Below, piece by piece: positions 9,378-18,252 of a stretch of 64,000 nt of DNA; position 1 is the stretch's first letter, and the number at the start of each line of letters is the position of its first letter. Below the pieces are notes generated by a model. It had not been told where the DNA came from. It ran no database searches and worked only from the letters and a program-made list of their open reading frames with translations. The DNA is from Roseivirga sp. BDSF3-8 (GTDB lineage: Bacteria; Bacteroidota; Bacteroidia; Cytophagales; Cyclobacteriaceae), in assembly GCF_041449215.1 (NCBI RefSeq), contig NZ_JBGNFV010000001.1:4295001-4359000 (forward strand). The letters run 5' to 3'. The translations under genes and the position numbers were made by a program.

Positions 9378-10697
9378 TCATTCTCCTGTGTAGCTGACTT
9401 TCCAGATGACGTTGCCGTCGTCGTCATTTACCAGGAGGTCGCCCTGTGGGGTTATGGCTACGCAGACGGGACGGCCATATACCTCTGAGTCGCTTTCATC
9501 GGCCATAAATCCTGTGAGGAAGTCCTGGGGTTCGCCTGTAGGTTTTCCATTTTCAAAAGGGACGAAAACTACTTTGTAACCGCTGAGGTTTGCCCTGTTC
9601 CATGAGCCGTGCTGGCCTACAAATGCACCATTCCGGTACTGTGCGGGAAATTGCTCAGCATCATAAAATACAAGACCGAGCGAGGCGGTGTGAGGACCTA
9701 CAGAAACATCAGGAATAATGGCACGCTCTACCAGCCCGGGAGCTTCTCCGGCCCTGCGGGGGTCTACTATCTGGCCATAGTAGGAGTAGGGCCATCCGTA
9801 AAAACCGCCTTTTTGTACGCTGGTGATATAATCCGGAACAAGGTTGTTCCCCAGTTTATCGCGTTCGTTTACTGCGGCCCATAGCTGACCGTTGGCGGGG
9901 TTCCAGTCTATCCCTACGGGATTGCGCAAGCCACTTGCGTATATGATTTCGTTGTTACCGTCAAGGTCGGTCACAAGGATGTTAGCGCGGCGTTCTTCCT
10001 CTTCCATGCCATATTCGCCTACGTTGCTGGCCGAGCCAACGGCTATGTATAGCTTGTCTTTTGCTTCATTGGTAATGACATTGCGGGTCCAGTGGTGATT
10101 GTAGCCTCCGGCGGGTAGGGATACGATCTTTTCGCCGAGGTCTTTGTCAATAGAGGTTTGGCCTTCTTCGTACGGGAATTTATATAGTCCGTCTGTATTG
10201 GCTACATAGAAGGTGTTCCCTACCACGAGCATGCCAAAGGGCTGGTTGAGACCGTCTATGAAGGTTTCCTGCATATCCACCTGACCGTCGCCGTCAGTAT
10301 CGCGAAGGAGGGTAATGCGATTGGCTCCGCCATCATCATCTGACTCTGATACGAATATGTCATTATTAGGTGCTACGTAGCTCCAGCGTGGATGCTGGAG
10401 GTCATCGGCAAAGCGGGTCACGGTAAAGCCGGGAGGGGCGTCGGGCGTCTCCCCATCGGGCCACCCCACGAGTTCACTCCGGTTCTCGACGGACTCAGTG
10501 GCGTAGGGAGCGGGTAATATCAGTGATCCTACAGCAGTCTGTACCGTATCGGATCCATACTCTGCAGCGCTTGCCTCAGATGTGGAAGAAGTGGAGGAGT
10601 TACAGCTACCCGCAAAAAGGCCCAATCCTATAAATATGGCAGATAGGGCAGACGGGCGGTTACCCGACGTAAAAAGTCTTTCTGTACGATCGCGCAT
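9378..10697 (-). CDS. Sorbosone dehydrogenase family PQQ-type beta-propeller lipoprotein
   Basis: A 439-residue secreted protein. A signal sequence ends in the lipobox LFAGSC (Cys32), so it is probably a lipoprotein in the periplasm or outer membrane. The rest matches the L-sorbosone / soluble glucose dehydrogenase family with a six-bladed propeller: HHWTRN, GLRNPVGIDW, GFYGWPYSYYG and GQHGSWNR are characteristic. Family members oxidise sugars or aldehydes with PQQ in the central pocket. The real substrate is unknown, and no PQQ synthesis genes are in the window. It is a single gene on the minus strand. Confidence 0.85.
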   Translation of the reverse strand: MRDRTERLFTSGNRPSALSAIFIGLGLFAGSCNSSTSSTSEASAAEYGSDTVQTAVGSLILPAPYATESVENRSELVGWPDGETPDAPPGFTVTRFADDLQHPRWSYVAPNNDIFVSESDDDGGANRITLLRDTDGDGQVDMQETFIDGLNQPFGMLVVGNTFYVANTDGLYKFPYEEGQTSIDKDLGEKIVSLPAGGYNHHWTRNVITNEAKDKLYIAVGSASNVGEYGMEEEERRANILVTDLDGNNEIIYASGLRNPVGIDWNPANGQLWAAVNERDKLGNNLVPDYITSVQKGGFYGWPYSYYGQIVDPRRAGEAPGLVERAIIPDVSVGPHTASLGLVFYDAEQFPAQYRNGAFVGQHGSWNRANLSGYKVVFVPFENGKPTGEPQDFLTGFMADESDSEVYGRPVCVAITPQGDLLVNDDDGNVIWKVSYTGE

Positions 10698-10768
10698 AAG
10701 AAAAAAGTAAGGTGTGAAAAATGTATCGAAAGATTCTTAACGCGGGATGGTGTGTGTCTGTTTATGAA

Positions 10769-11697
10769 ATTGTCTAAACCATGATTGTGAAGGATTATTG
10801 GGATTGCCTTGATTTTTTTGGTGGTTGTGACGATGCTGAAGTGCTTTTATCTCATCTTTCTGTCTTGACCTTGATTGTGAAGGATTTTTTGATTGCCTTG
10901 ATTTTTTTTGGGAGGTGACGGAGGCTTGGCCCTATGGATGGATTTTCAGGCTATTGTTGTGCACCCGTTTAAACTGCAGGCTTCGGGCACCGAAATTTAA
11001 TAGCAGGCCTATTTCCATATGGTAGGCTTCTACATAATTCATGGCCTGGGCCAAATGTACATCCTCGAGTCGGATGACGGCTTTTAGCTCTACCATTATC
11101 AAATCTTCTACAAAGAAGTCGACTCTGCGTGTGCCTACGTCACGCCCCTTATAAAGTAGCGGCAATTCCTTTTCCCGCTCATAACCAATGCCCTGCATCT
11201 CAAACTCAATAGCCAAAGCACGCTGGTATACTATTTCCTGAAAGCCATTACCCATCACCTTATGCACTTCCATTGCGGCCCCTATAATCTTGCCAGTGAG
11301 CTCCTGGTGTTTCATATTGTCTTAACCTTGATTGTGAAGGATTTTTTGATTGGCTTGATTTTTTTTGAGGTGGTGATGGAGGCTTTGGTTCTTCTGCCTC
11401 ATGCTTTTTTTTTAAGAGGGCGAATTTAATGAAATTGTCTTAACCTTGATTGTGAAGGATTTTTTGATTGGCTTGATTTTTTTTTGGGGTTGGTTATGGA
11501 GGCTTTGTTCTTCTACCTCATGCTTTTTTTTTAAGAGGGCGAATTTAATGAAATTGTCTAAACCATGATTAGAAAGGATTATTGGGATTAGCTTGATTTT
11601 TTTGGAGGTGGTGACGGAGGCTGAAGTGCTTTTGCCTTATCTTTCTGTCTTAACCTTGATTGTGAAGGATTGCTTTGATTAGCTTGATTTTTTTTTG
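10769..11697. repeat. Cluster of six family-A interspersed repeat units
   Basis: Units of about 50 bases read roughly TTGTCTTAACCTTGATT, then GTGAAGGATT, then GATTGGCTTGATT and a T-run. They begin near 10769, 10861, 11317, 11433, 11552 and 11645. The spacers also repeat, for example AAGAGGGCGAATTTAATG before the 11433 and 11552 units. The GxxExxY gene lies between units two and three, and unit three ends two bases before its start codon. The same core recurs as a variant at 16163-17228. Confidence 0.85.
10932..11315 (-). CDS. GxxExxY protein, PD-(D/E)xK nuclease-like
   Basis: A 127-residue protein of the GxxExxY family. The name-giving motif is at 24-30 (GFQEIVY). Asp66 with Glu76-Leu-Lys78 fits the PD-(D/E)xK nuclease core, so a DNA-acting role is plausible but unproven. 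It is embedded in a cluster of interspersed repeats, and the 5' flank of the gene is itself a repeat unit running to two bases before ATG. Family members are often patchily distributed and sit among repeats. Alternative start codons are unlikely because MKHQELTGKIIGAAMEVH is the usual N-terminus. Confidence 0.9.
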   Translation of the reverse strand: MKHQELTGKIIGAAMEVHKVMGNGFQEIVYQRALAIEFEMQGIGYEREKELPLLYKGRDVGTRRVDFFVEDLIMVELKAVIRLEDVHLAQAMNYVEAYHMEIGLLLNFGARSLQFKRVHNNSLKIHP

Positions 11698-11747
11698 GTG
11701 GTGGTGACGGAGGCTTTGGTTCTCTGATTTTCACATTGATATGATAA

Positions 11748-11775
11748 AAAAAGGCCGGATAGATCCGGCCTTTTT
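11748..11775 (-). terminator. Terminator of the glucanase operon
   Basis: The perfect 11-bp stem AAAGGCCGGAT / ATCCGGCCTTT with a two-base gap lies 27 bases beyond the stop at 11800. On the minus strand it is followed by TTTTTTTA. Confidence 0.85.
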
Positions 11776-11799
11776 CTCTGTCTGATATGGGTTAATACA

Positions 11800-14112
11800 T
11801 CATCTTTTGATAAACTTGAGTGTCTTGCCACTTTGCAGCTCGCGGACCATGTAGGTGCCGGGGTGGAGGCCACTTACGTCTACTTGTGTAGTGGTTTGTG
11901 GATGCAGTGTGCCGCTTCTTACCTCAGTGCCTCGCATATCGTATATGGCATATGCCGAGGCTTCCTGCGCGCTTTTGATACTAAGGTACTGACTGGCTGG
12001 ATTAGGGAATATGACTAGCTCGTTGGTGTTGAGGTCATCCCCTAATGCTGTGGGAGCGGTGCGGGCCCCTCCGGTGCTGCTAATACGGAGCCAGTTTATA
12101 TTATAGCCTGCCACGGGGGTTTTGATGGCAAGCTGCTGCTGGCCGGCATTCAGGTTTACGGTGTGGGATACTGTGGTCCAGTTCTGCCATCCACCGGTGT
12201 TGGGTACGTTTACCTGACCGAATACGGTGCTCCCTCCTGCCTGCTCCAGTTGCACGATGCCACCGGTGTTAGGACTTGCTACGCGGTACTCCACTCGATA
12301 AGTGCCGCTGGCAGGTAGGTTAACATCGTATACAAGCCATCCGTCATTGACGAGGTAGCCTACATTCTGACCGCCTTCAGAGCAGGCTTCGGTCTGCATC
12401 TGACCGGACTGTAAGGCGAAGTTTTCCGCTTCTATCTGTTGAGAGAACCCACCGCCGGGCAGGCTGCCGCCTATTTGGGCAAAGGTGGCGTCGGCAAATC
12501 CTACGGAGCCGCTTACGGACTCATTGTAAAGCAGCCCTCCGCGGTGGCGTATGTAGCGGCCGGGGAAGTTGTAGGACTCAAAGGATACTTTATTGCCATC
12601 GGCCAGGCCGGCACGGGGGTACCAGGTGGCATCGGCAGCAAAGAGGCCTGAGCCATTGTTGGCATCCAGCCATATTTCCCCGCCACGATGGCGCAGGTAG
12701 CGTCCGGGTTGGTTGCGTGATTCAAAGGATACTCCGGCACCAGCGAGGCCGGGCACCATATTCCACTCTTTATCTGCTACTGGGCTTACGTTACTGTTAA
12801 TGCGTGCCCGGCCGCTGCTAGCGTGCCTGATGTAGGAGTTAGGAAAGTTGTGACATTGCCACTGGGTGTAGTTGCCGCCTCCGCCAGAGCCAAGCCCGGC
12901 AAATCCACCAACTGTAATTTTTATATTATTGGGGTTTGGGGTGTGAATAGTGGCCGATCGGTCGAACACATCATCATATGCAAAGGCATAGGTGAGGCCA
13001 TCATAGCTTATGCTGTTCTGGTGTAGAAACTTTGCATACCAGTTGTAGGGCCATGTCTGGTAGTAGCGGCTTATGTCTCCAAAGTCCTGGTAGGTACCGG
13101 AGGGGGCATTGAGGTCAATGGCGTGGCGAGTGATGGCCGCTACGAACTGTGCCTGTACTACGAGGTCCCACTGGCCGCCGGTTGCCAGCACGCCACTGCC
13201 TTCCATTGCTTCCAGTGTGGTGGGCTTACCGGGAATAATGGCTACCTGTCCGTCACCATCGCGGGTGAATACAAACTGGCTGCCTTGCACCCGGCCGCGC
13301 CATACGCCTGCCTGGCCGGAGTTAAATACAAGTTCATCTGTGCTGTACTTGTTCCAAATGGCATCTATGTAGCCTTGCAGAAAGTTAGTAGGAAAGGCGG
13401 ATGTCTTGGTTGGGAAATGAATCATGCCATCCTGGGGATCATACAGGCTCTGAAATTCCGAAGGAGCCTGGTTTTGCCAGTCCTGCAGGATCTGCTGGTG
13501 GGTTTTAAGCTCACCTACTTTTTTGTAGAAGTCGGTACCCCATACTTCCAGTCCCATTGGATACTGGTAGCTGTCTACACGCGAGGTGTTGCACCACAGC
13601 CCGAAGTCATTGTACGTCAGTTCGACGAGTTCGAACTTAATGCCCTGGTTGGGGTCGGTTTCGTTCTGCAGATTAGGTGCTGCATACCCCTGGGGGTCGC
13701 CATCATAGCCGAAGAAGTAGAGGAATAGCTGGCTCTGGAATGATATCATGATCCGGCAACCTGCTATTTTAGGGATATTCACGGTATTGTTAGGAATATC
13801 ACTTAGTCTGCGGAAGCAATTGGCATACAGGCCGTTTTCACCAGGCCCGTAGTTCCCGCCGTACACGGGGCCCTGCACGGTATTATCCGACTGGCTCATG
13901 GGGTTTACCTGCCCGGTAACGGGGTCTACCCATACATGCCCGCCGGTAATGCCTACTATAGCCACGTATACTTCGCTGTCGGCATATTCTGAGTTGTTCG
14001 TAATTTCATAGGGGAGGGTCTGTGCCATTACCGAATGGGTGAATAGCATCAGTGCTCCCAGGAGCAGGCATCTTAGCATGCCTGCCAGGGTTTGGTTGTG
14101 ATTAGTTTTCAT
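11800..14112 (-). CDS. Secreted GH64-type beta-1,3-glucanase with AbfB, CBM6 and T9SS sorting domain
   Basis: A 770-residue secreted enzyme. A signal peptide (1-30, ending VMAQ) is followed by a region to about 400 resembling GH64 laminaripentaose-producing beta-1,3-glucanases (VYVAIVG, CRIMISF, KFELVELTYND, NTSRVDSYQYPMGLEV). Then come an AbfB/CBM42-like beta-trefoil with repeated GRYLRHRGG and GRYIRHRGG (about 415-545), a CBM6 (about 560-685), and a type IX secretion C-terminal domain (FPNPASQYLSIK ... GTYMVRE ... KFIKR). It probably degrades laminarin or fungal beta-1,3-glucan at the cell surface or outside. It lies 82 bases downstream of the GH16 gene in the same direction. Confidence 0.88.
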   Translation of the reverse strand: MKTNHNQTLAGMLRCLLLGALMLFTHSVMAQTLPYEITNNSEYADSEVYVAIVGITGGHVWVDPVTGQVNPMSQSDNTVQGPVYGGNYGPGENGLYANCFRRLSDIPNNTVNIPKIAGCRIMISFQSQLFLYFFGYDGDPQGYAAPNLQNETDPNQGIKFELVELTYNDFGLWCNTSRVDSYQYPMGLEVWGTDFYKKVGELKTHQQILQDWQNQAPSEFQSLYDPQDGMIHFPTKTSAFPTNFLQGYIDAIWNKYSTDELVFNSGQAGVWRGRVQGSQFVFTRDGDGQVAIIPGKPTTLEAMEGSGVLATGGQWDLVVQAQFVAAITRHAIDLNAPSGTYQDFGDISRYYQTWPYNWYAKFLHQNSISYDGLTYAFAYDDVFDRSATIHTPNPNNIKITVGGFAGLGSGGGGNYTQWQCHNFPNSYIRHASSGRARINSNVSPVADKEWNMVPGLAGAGVSFESRNQPGRYLRHRGGEIWLDANNGSGLFAADATWYPRAGLADGNKVSFESYNFPGRYIRHRGGLLYNESVSGSVGFADATFAQIGGSLPGGGFSQQIEAENFALQSGQMQTEACSEGGQNVGYLVNDGWLVYDVNLPASGTYRVEYRVASPNTGGIVQLEQAGGSTVFGQVNVPNTGGWQNWTTVSHTVNLNAGQQQLAIKTPVAGYNINWLRISSTGGARTAPTALGDDLNTNELVIFPNPASQYLSIKSAQEASAYAIYDMRGTEVRSGTLHPQTTTQVDVSGLHPGTYMVRELQSGKTLKFIKR

Positions 14113-14142
14113 TTATAGGAAATTTAAAAAATGGCAAGCGTC

Positions 14143-14172
14143 CCTGTTGGAGGCAATAGTGCCTCCAACAGG
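14143..14172 (-). other. Intercistronic hairpin between GH16 and GH64 genes
   Basis: A perfect 12-bp stem (CCTGTTGGAGGC with GCCTCCAACAGG) with a 6-base loop fills the gap between the two glucanase genes. No T-run follows on the minus strand, so it more likely stabilises the 3' end of the GH16 message than terminates it. Confidence 0.6.
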
Positions 14173-14194
14173 TAGTATGCCTTAGGTAGTGGGA

Positions 14195-15661
14195 TTACTT
14201 TTTGATGAATCGGAGGCTGCTGCCGGAGGTCATCTCCTGTAGCATATAGGTGCCGGGCTGCAGGCCGGACACGTCTACGGGTCCCTGACCTGTGATGCCA
14301 CTTTGTGCTTTGCGGCCCATCATATCAAATATGACGAATTCTGTGCCAGGAGCCAGTCCTTTAATACTAAGCTCGTTATGCGCCGGATTCGGGTAAGCGC
14401 TAAGCTCCTGCAGTCCTTGTGCGGTAAAGTCTGCGGGCTCGCCTATACGTGCACCTGGACTGCTGATACGAAGCCAGTTGATGTTATAGCCGGCCGTAGG
14501 AATATAAATGGCCAGTTGCTGCTGTCCAGCACTCAGGTTTACCGTATGTGATACGGTGGTCCAGTTCTGCCAGCCGCCGGTGTTAGGTACGCTTACCTGT
14601 CCGTAGACGGTGCTCCCCCCTGCTCTTTCCAGTTGGATTGCGCCGCCATTGTTAGGGCTGGCTACACGATACTGTACATTGTAGGTGCCGGAGTAGGGCA
14701 GGTTCACGTCATAGACCAGCCAGCCGCCATTAGCGAGCCATCCTACATTCTGCCCGCCCTCGGAGCAGGCTTCTGTCTGCATCTGGCCGGACTGTAAGGC
14801 GAAGTTCTCAGCCTCAATGAGTTGAGCGAAGGTACCTCCGCCTCCTGTGCTGCCACCGCCCTGGTATACACGTACATAGTCCACATACATTTTTGCAGGG
14901 AAGGCATTATTATCGACACTAAAGCCAGGCCAGTTGCCTCCGATAGCCATGTTGAGGATAATAAAAAATTTGTTATGAAACTCGCTGGTGCCGTTCACAC
15001 CGTTCTCGATGTTTACCTCATGGTACTGTACCCCATCGAGGAACCACCTGATGCTGCTGGCATTCCACTCGATGGCATAGGTGTGATAGTTAGTGACGCT
15101 GGCACCTGTATAGCCGCCGTAGCTGGCGTAATTACCATTATTATCCTGCCAATGAATGGTGCCGTGTGTGGCCTGCTCGGTATTCACGTGCTCCATGATG
15201 TCGATTTCGCCACATGCCGGCCAGCCGACGGAACTGATGTTGTCGCCCAGCATCCAGAATGCGGGCCACACACCGGTAAATGAGGGCATGGCGATGCGCG
15301 CTTCTATGCGACCGTAGCGCCATGATTTACGCCCCTGCGTTTTCATACGTGCAGAGGTGTAGTTCCTGCCACCGTAGTTTTCGCGGCGGGCCGTAATTAC
15401 GAGGTTACCGTTCTCCACGGAAGCGTTTGCACGGCGGTAGTACTGGAGCTCGTTATTGCCCCAGCCATTTGATCCGGTACCGGTTTCAAAAACCCAGTCC
15501 GGGCTGATGCTGCCACTGAAGTTGTCTTCCCAGACCAGTTGCCAGTTTTGGGCTTCAGAATCGGAAAAAGGCAGAATTAGAAAAGCGATGAATAGAAATA
15601 ATGGAGCGAAGGTCCGCCCTAAGGCAGTGGATCCGCCTGGGTAAAGTTTTTTCATAGTCAA
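14195..15661 (-). CDS. Secreted GH16 laminarinase with CBM6 and T9SS sorting domain
   Basis: A 488-residue secreted endo-beta-1,3-glucanase. The signal peptide ends near residue 37. The GH16 domain (about 40-265) carries the catalytic EIDIMEH motif with nucleophile Glu152, Asp154 and acid/base Glu157. A CBM6 (about 280-400) and a type IX sorting domain (YPNPAHNELSIK ... GTYMLQE ... RFIKK) follow. Its CBM6 is almost identical to that of the GH64 gene downstream. The start may be the second ATG at 15655. It is the first gene of a two-gene beta-glucan-degrading operon; no SusC/SusD genes are near. Confidence 0.95.
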   Translation of the reverse strand: MTMKKLYPGGSTALGRTFAPLFLFIAFLILPFSDSEAQNWQLVWEDNFSGSISPDWVFETGTGSNGWGNNELQYYRRANASVENGNLVITARRENYGGRNYTSARMKTQGRKSWRYGRIEARIAMPSFTGVWPAFWMLGDNISSVGWPACGEIDIMEHVNTEQATHGTIHWQDNNGNYASYGGYTGASVTNYHTYAIEWNASSIRWFLDGVQYHEVNIENGVNGTSEFHNKFFIILNMAIGGNWPGFSVDNNAFPAKMYVDYVRVYQGGGSTGGGGTFAQLIEAENFALQSGQMQTEACSEGGQNVGWLANGGWLVYDVNLPYSGTYNVQYRVASPNNGGAIQLERAGGSTVYGQVSVPNTGGWQNWTTVSHTVNLSAGQQQLAIYIPTAGYNINWLRISSPGARIGEPADFTAQGLQELSAYPNPAHNELSIKGLAPGTEFVIFDMMGRKAQSGITGQGPVDVSGLQPGTYMLQEMTSGSSLRFIKK

Positions 15662-16162
15662 GTTGTTTATTCATTAAAACATTGCACGACTGCATAGCAC
15701 GTAGCCGTGCCATAGCCATCGATCAATGGCTACAGGTCTCCTGCATGCAGCACAATTACTGCTCACAAGAATTTCATGGGTTATTCAGGTAAAGTCATAG
15801 CTTGACCATGAAGGTCAGCTATAGGTAGGTACTGTGTCTTTCATAGCGGTTGAAGCCATAGAGAATCAGGTACCGGAAAAGCACACTCAGGTGCTCAGCT
15901 AAAATGTATCGATTAAAAAAATCACCGGCGATTACAATCACATTATAGCTATACGCTATTTATTTGTCAACTATGAGTTAATGACATGTAACCTGTGATA
16001 AATCAGGAAAAATAGGCTTTGAATGTGTTTTTAGGCGGTTTTGTCACTGTTTACTTCCCGGGGTAATACAATTACCATTGTACAATGGGATAATTGTCAG
16101 GGTAATAATTGTTTGTGTGTTTAGTTTGGTTAGACTGTGCGGAATGAGATGGGAAGGGCGTG
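15662..16162. other. Gene-free stretch upstream of the glucanases
   Basis: I see no coding frame with family character here. The part nearest the GH16 start presumably holds its promoter, and the region becomes AT-rich around 15900-16130 before the repeat block begins. Confidence 0.5.
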
Positions 16163-17290
16163 ATTGTCTAAACCATGATTTATAGGATTTACTTGATTGG
16201 CGTGATTAAGTTCGGTTTTTGGCCGGGGCAAGTCGGGATGAATCGCGGCTCTACGGGTTATGTAGTGCGATTTTTAGGGTTTTCTTGATTACGATTATTG
16301 TCTAAACCCTGATTTATTATAGGATTTACTTGATTGGCGTGATTTTCTGTGGCGTGATTTCGGAGTTGGGAGGATTGCCTTTATTGTCTAAACCATGATT
16401 TTTGGGATTTATTTGATGGGCGTGATTAATTTTGACTCCGTCATTTTACTATCCGCTACAAGTCGGGATGAATCGCGGCTCTACGGGTATAGGGTTTTCT
16501 TGATTGGCGTGATTTCATCTTTTGCCAGGGGTAAAATTATCGCTCCTTTCAGCGCAGATGCAAGATGGTGAAGGTCGTTAGGTCTGTGGGGTTTATATAA
16601 ATAGTACAATTATAGACTTGCAATGAGGCAGGGGCGAAGGCAGGGCGAACGTAGGATGGACTCAAGTAAGACTATAAGCGAAGGAGAAGCGAAGCAGAAC
16701 CGTAGGATGAGCGAATCAGAAGCGAAGGGTTAATAAGGCCAATAAAGCAGATTTATGGCAAGAGTGACATATTATGGAGTGGGTCAGTGTTGTAAAAGTA
16801 CAAAAATAGGGCGATTTCAAAGGGTTGTGCTCATTGTCTAAACCATGATTTATAGGATTTTCTTGATTGGCATGATTAAGTTCGGTTTTTGGTCGGCGCA
16901 AGTCGGGATGAATCGCGTCTCTACGGGTTATGTAGTGCGATTTTTAGGGTTTTCTTGATTACGATTATTGTCTAAACCCTGATTTATAGGATTTGCCTGA
17001 TTGGCGTGATTTTCTGGGGTGTGATTTCGGGGTTGGGTAGATTGCCTTTTTTGTCTAAACCCTGATTTATAGGATTTTCTTGATTGGCATGATTAAGTTC
17101 GGTTTTTGGCCGGGGCAAGTCGGGATGAATCGCGCCTCTACGGGTTATGTAGTACGATTTTTAGGGTTTTCTTGATTACGATTATTGTCTAAACCATGAT
17201 TTTTGGGATTTATTTGATGGGGGTGATTAATTTTGACTCCGTCATTTTACTATCCGCTACAAGTCGGGATGAATGGCGCCTCTACGAGGG
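16163..17290. repeat. Composite repeat block: seven family-A and five family-B units
   Basis: Family-A units (TTGTCTAAACCATGATT, then TTATAGGATT and TTGATTGGCGTGATT) start near 16163, 16297, 16383, 16833, 16967, 17050 and 17184. Family-B units (CAAGTCGGGATGAATCGCG plus CTCTACGGG) start near 16229, 16459, 16899, 17116 and 17260. A ~110-base composite (family A end, TTCGGTTTTTGG, family B, then TATGTAGTGCGATTTTTAGGG, next family A) is repeated at about 16208-16318, 16876-16986 and 17090-17200. No protein gene is present; short frames here are made of repeats. Confidence 0.85.
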
Positions 17291-17406
17291 TGGGTGAGGA
17301 AATACAGGCTACTATACCAGCCCCTTTATTCAATAATTCTATTAATCTATTATTCAATTACTCAACAATTCACTCATTCTCTCATTCAAAATTCACTCAT
17401 TAACTA

Positions 17407-18252
17407 TCACTGTCCTATGCTTTTCTCCATCAGTATGCGCCAGACGTTCATGTGGAGCCATGTGTCGTAGTTTTTAAGGTGGCTGTATTGGGGGAGTTTT
17501 ACGGATTGGGGGATATCGAAGAAGGGGGTGCCGTCGTTAAGGGCCTGCTCTACGGCGGCGTAGAGGTCGCGGAAGTAGTTTTGCATGAGGGTGAGGTCGC
17601 TGCGGTCGCCTATGGCCCGTAGGTGTGAGAAGTAGGCCTCATCGAAGTCAAGCTTCTGTATCTCTTGCAGGTGCTGTACCCAGTTTCGGGGTGAGGCGTC
17701 CGGCAGGTAAGCGTATAGCACGCGGTCGGGCACGACGAGGTCGATGATGAACACGGCATTGTGTTGGGGAAAGCGGAAGACTGTCATGCCATTGCCGTGG
17801 TTGTAGCCGTAATAATATAGCTCGATGGTGTGCCCTCCGTAGGTGAATGTCGCATAGTCTCCCTGCCAGGTGCTGTCGGGCATGAGTACGTCCGGGTTGG
17901 GGGCTATATTGTCTGCAGCCTTCTGATGGCTGACGATCTTTGCGCCCTGGTCTTTAAATACCCGGGCTCCGCTGATGTGGTCCCAGTGATTGTGACTGTA
18001 GAAAACATAGGTGACGGGCTTTTTGGTGAGGCTACGGATAGCCTGCATGGTGAAGGCTGCATTGGCTGAGTCCAGCGGGTCTATCACAATGACTCCCTCA
18101 TCTGTGATGTAGAAGGCGGAGTAGGTTCTGTCTCCGGTGAAGTACAGGTTGTCTTTGGCTTTGATTACCTCCTTTTGCAGGGCCTGGGAAAAAGCCGGGC
18201 CGGAGATAAGTCCGGCCAGACTGACAAGTACCAGGGTGATTAAGATTCTCAT
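17407..18252 (-). CDS. Secreted metallo-beta-lactamase-fold hydrolase
   Basis: A 281-residue protein with a signal peptide (cleavage near 22-23, AFSQA) and the zinc-binding motif HNHWDH at 87-92. A later Asp in VFIIDLVVPDR and a His in the C-terminal half (YFSHLRAIGDR) complete a two-metal site of the MBL superfamily. The substrate is unknown; it could be a lactonase, thioesterase or quinone-like hydrolase. Its start overlaps the stop of the aldo/keto reductase by four bases (ATGA), so the two are translationally coupled. Confidence 0.88.
   Translation of the reverse strand: MRILITLVLVSLAGLISGPAFSQALQKEVIKAKDNLYFTGDRTYSAFYITDEGVIVIDPLDSANAAFTMQAIRSLTKKPVTYVFYSHNHWDHISGARVFKDQGAKIVSHQKAADNIAPNPDVLMPDSTWQGDYATFTYGGHTIELYYYGYNHGNGMTVFRFPQHNAVFIIDLVVPDRVLYAYLPDASPRNWVQHLQEIQKLDFDEAYFSHLRAIGDRSDLTLMQNYFRDLYAAVEQALNDGTPFFDIPQSVKLPQYSHLKNYDTWLHMNVWRILMEKSIGQ

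Noticed and set aside
10769-11697. Possible CRISPR array in the family-A cluster
   Set aside because: Spacing is irregular, units vary in sequence, and a gene sits inside; this is an interspersed repeat family.
16716-16901. 61-codon minus-strand frame in the repeat block
   Set aside because: It is built from family-A repeat sequence and unique spacer, with no family resemblance.
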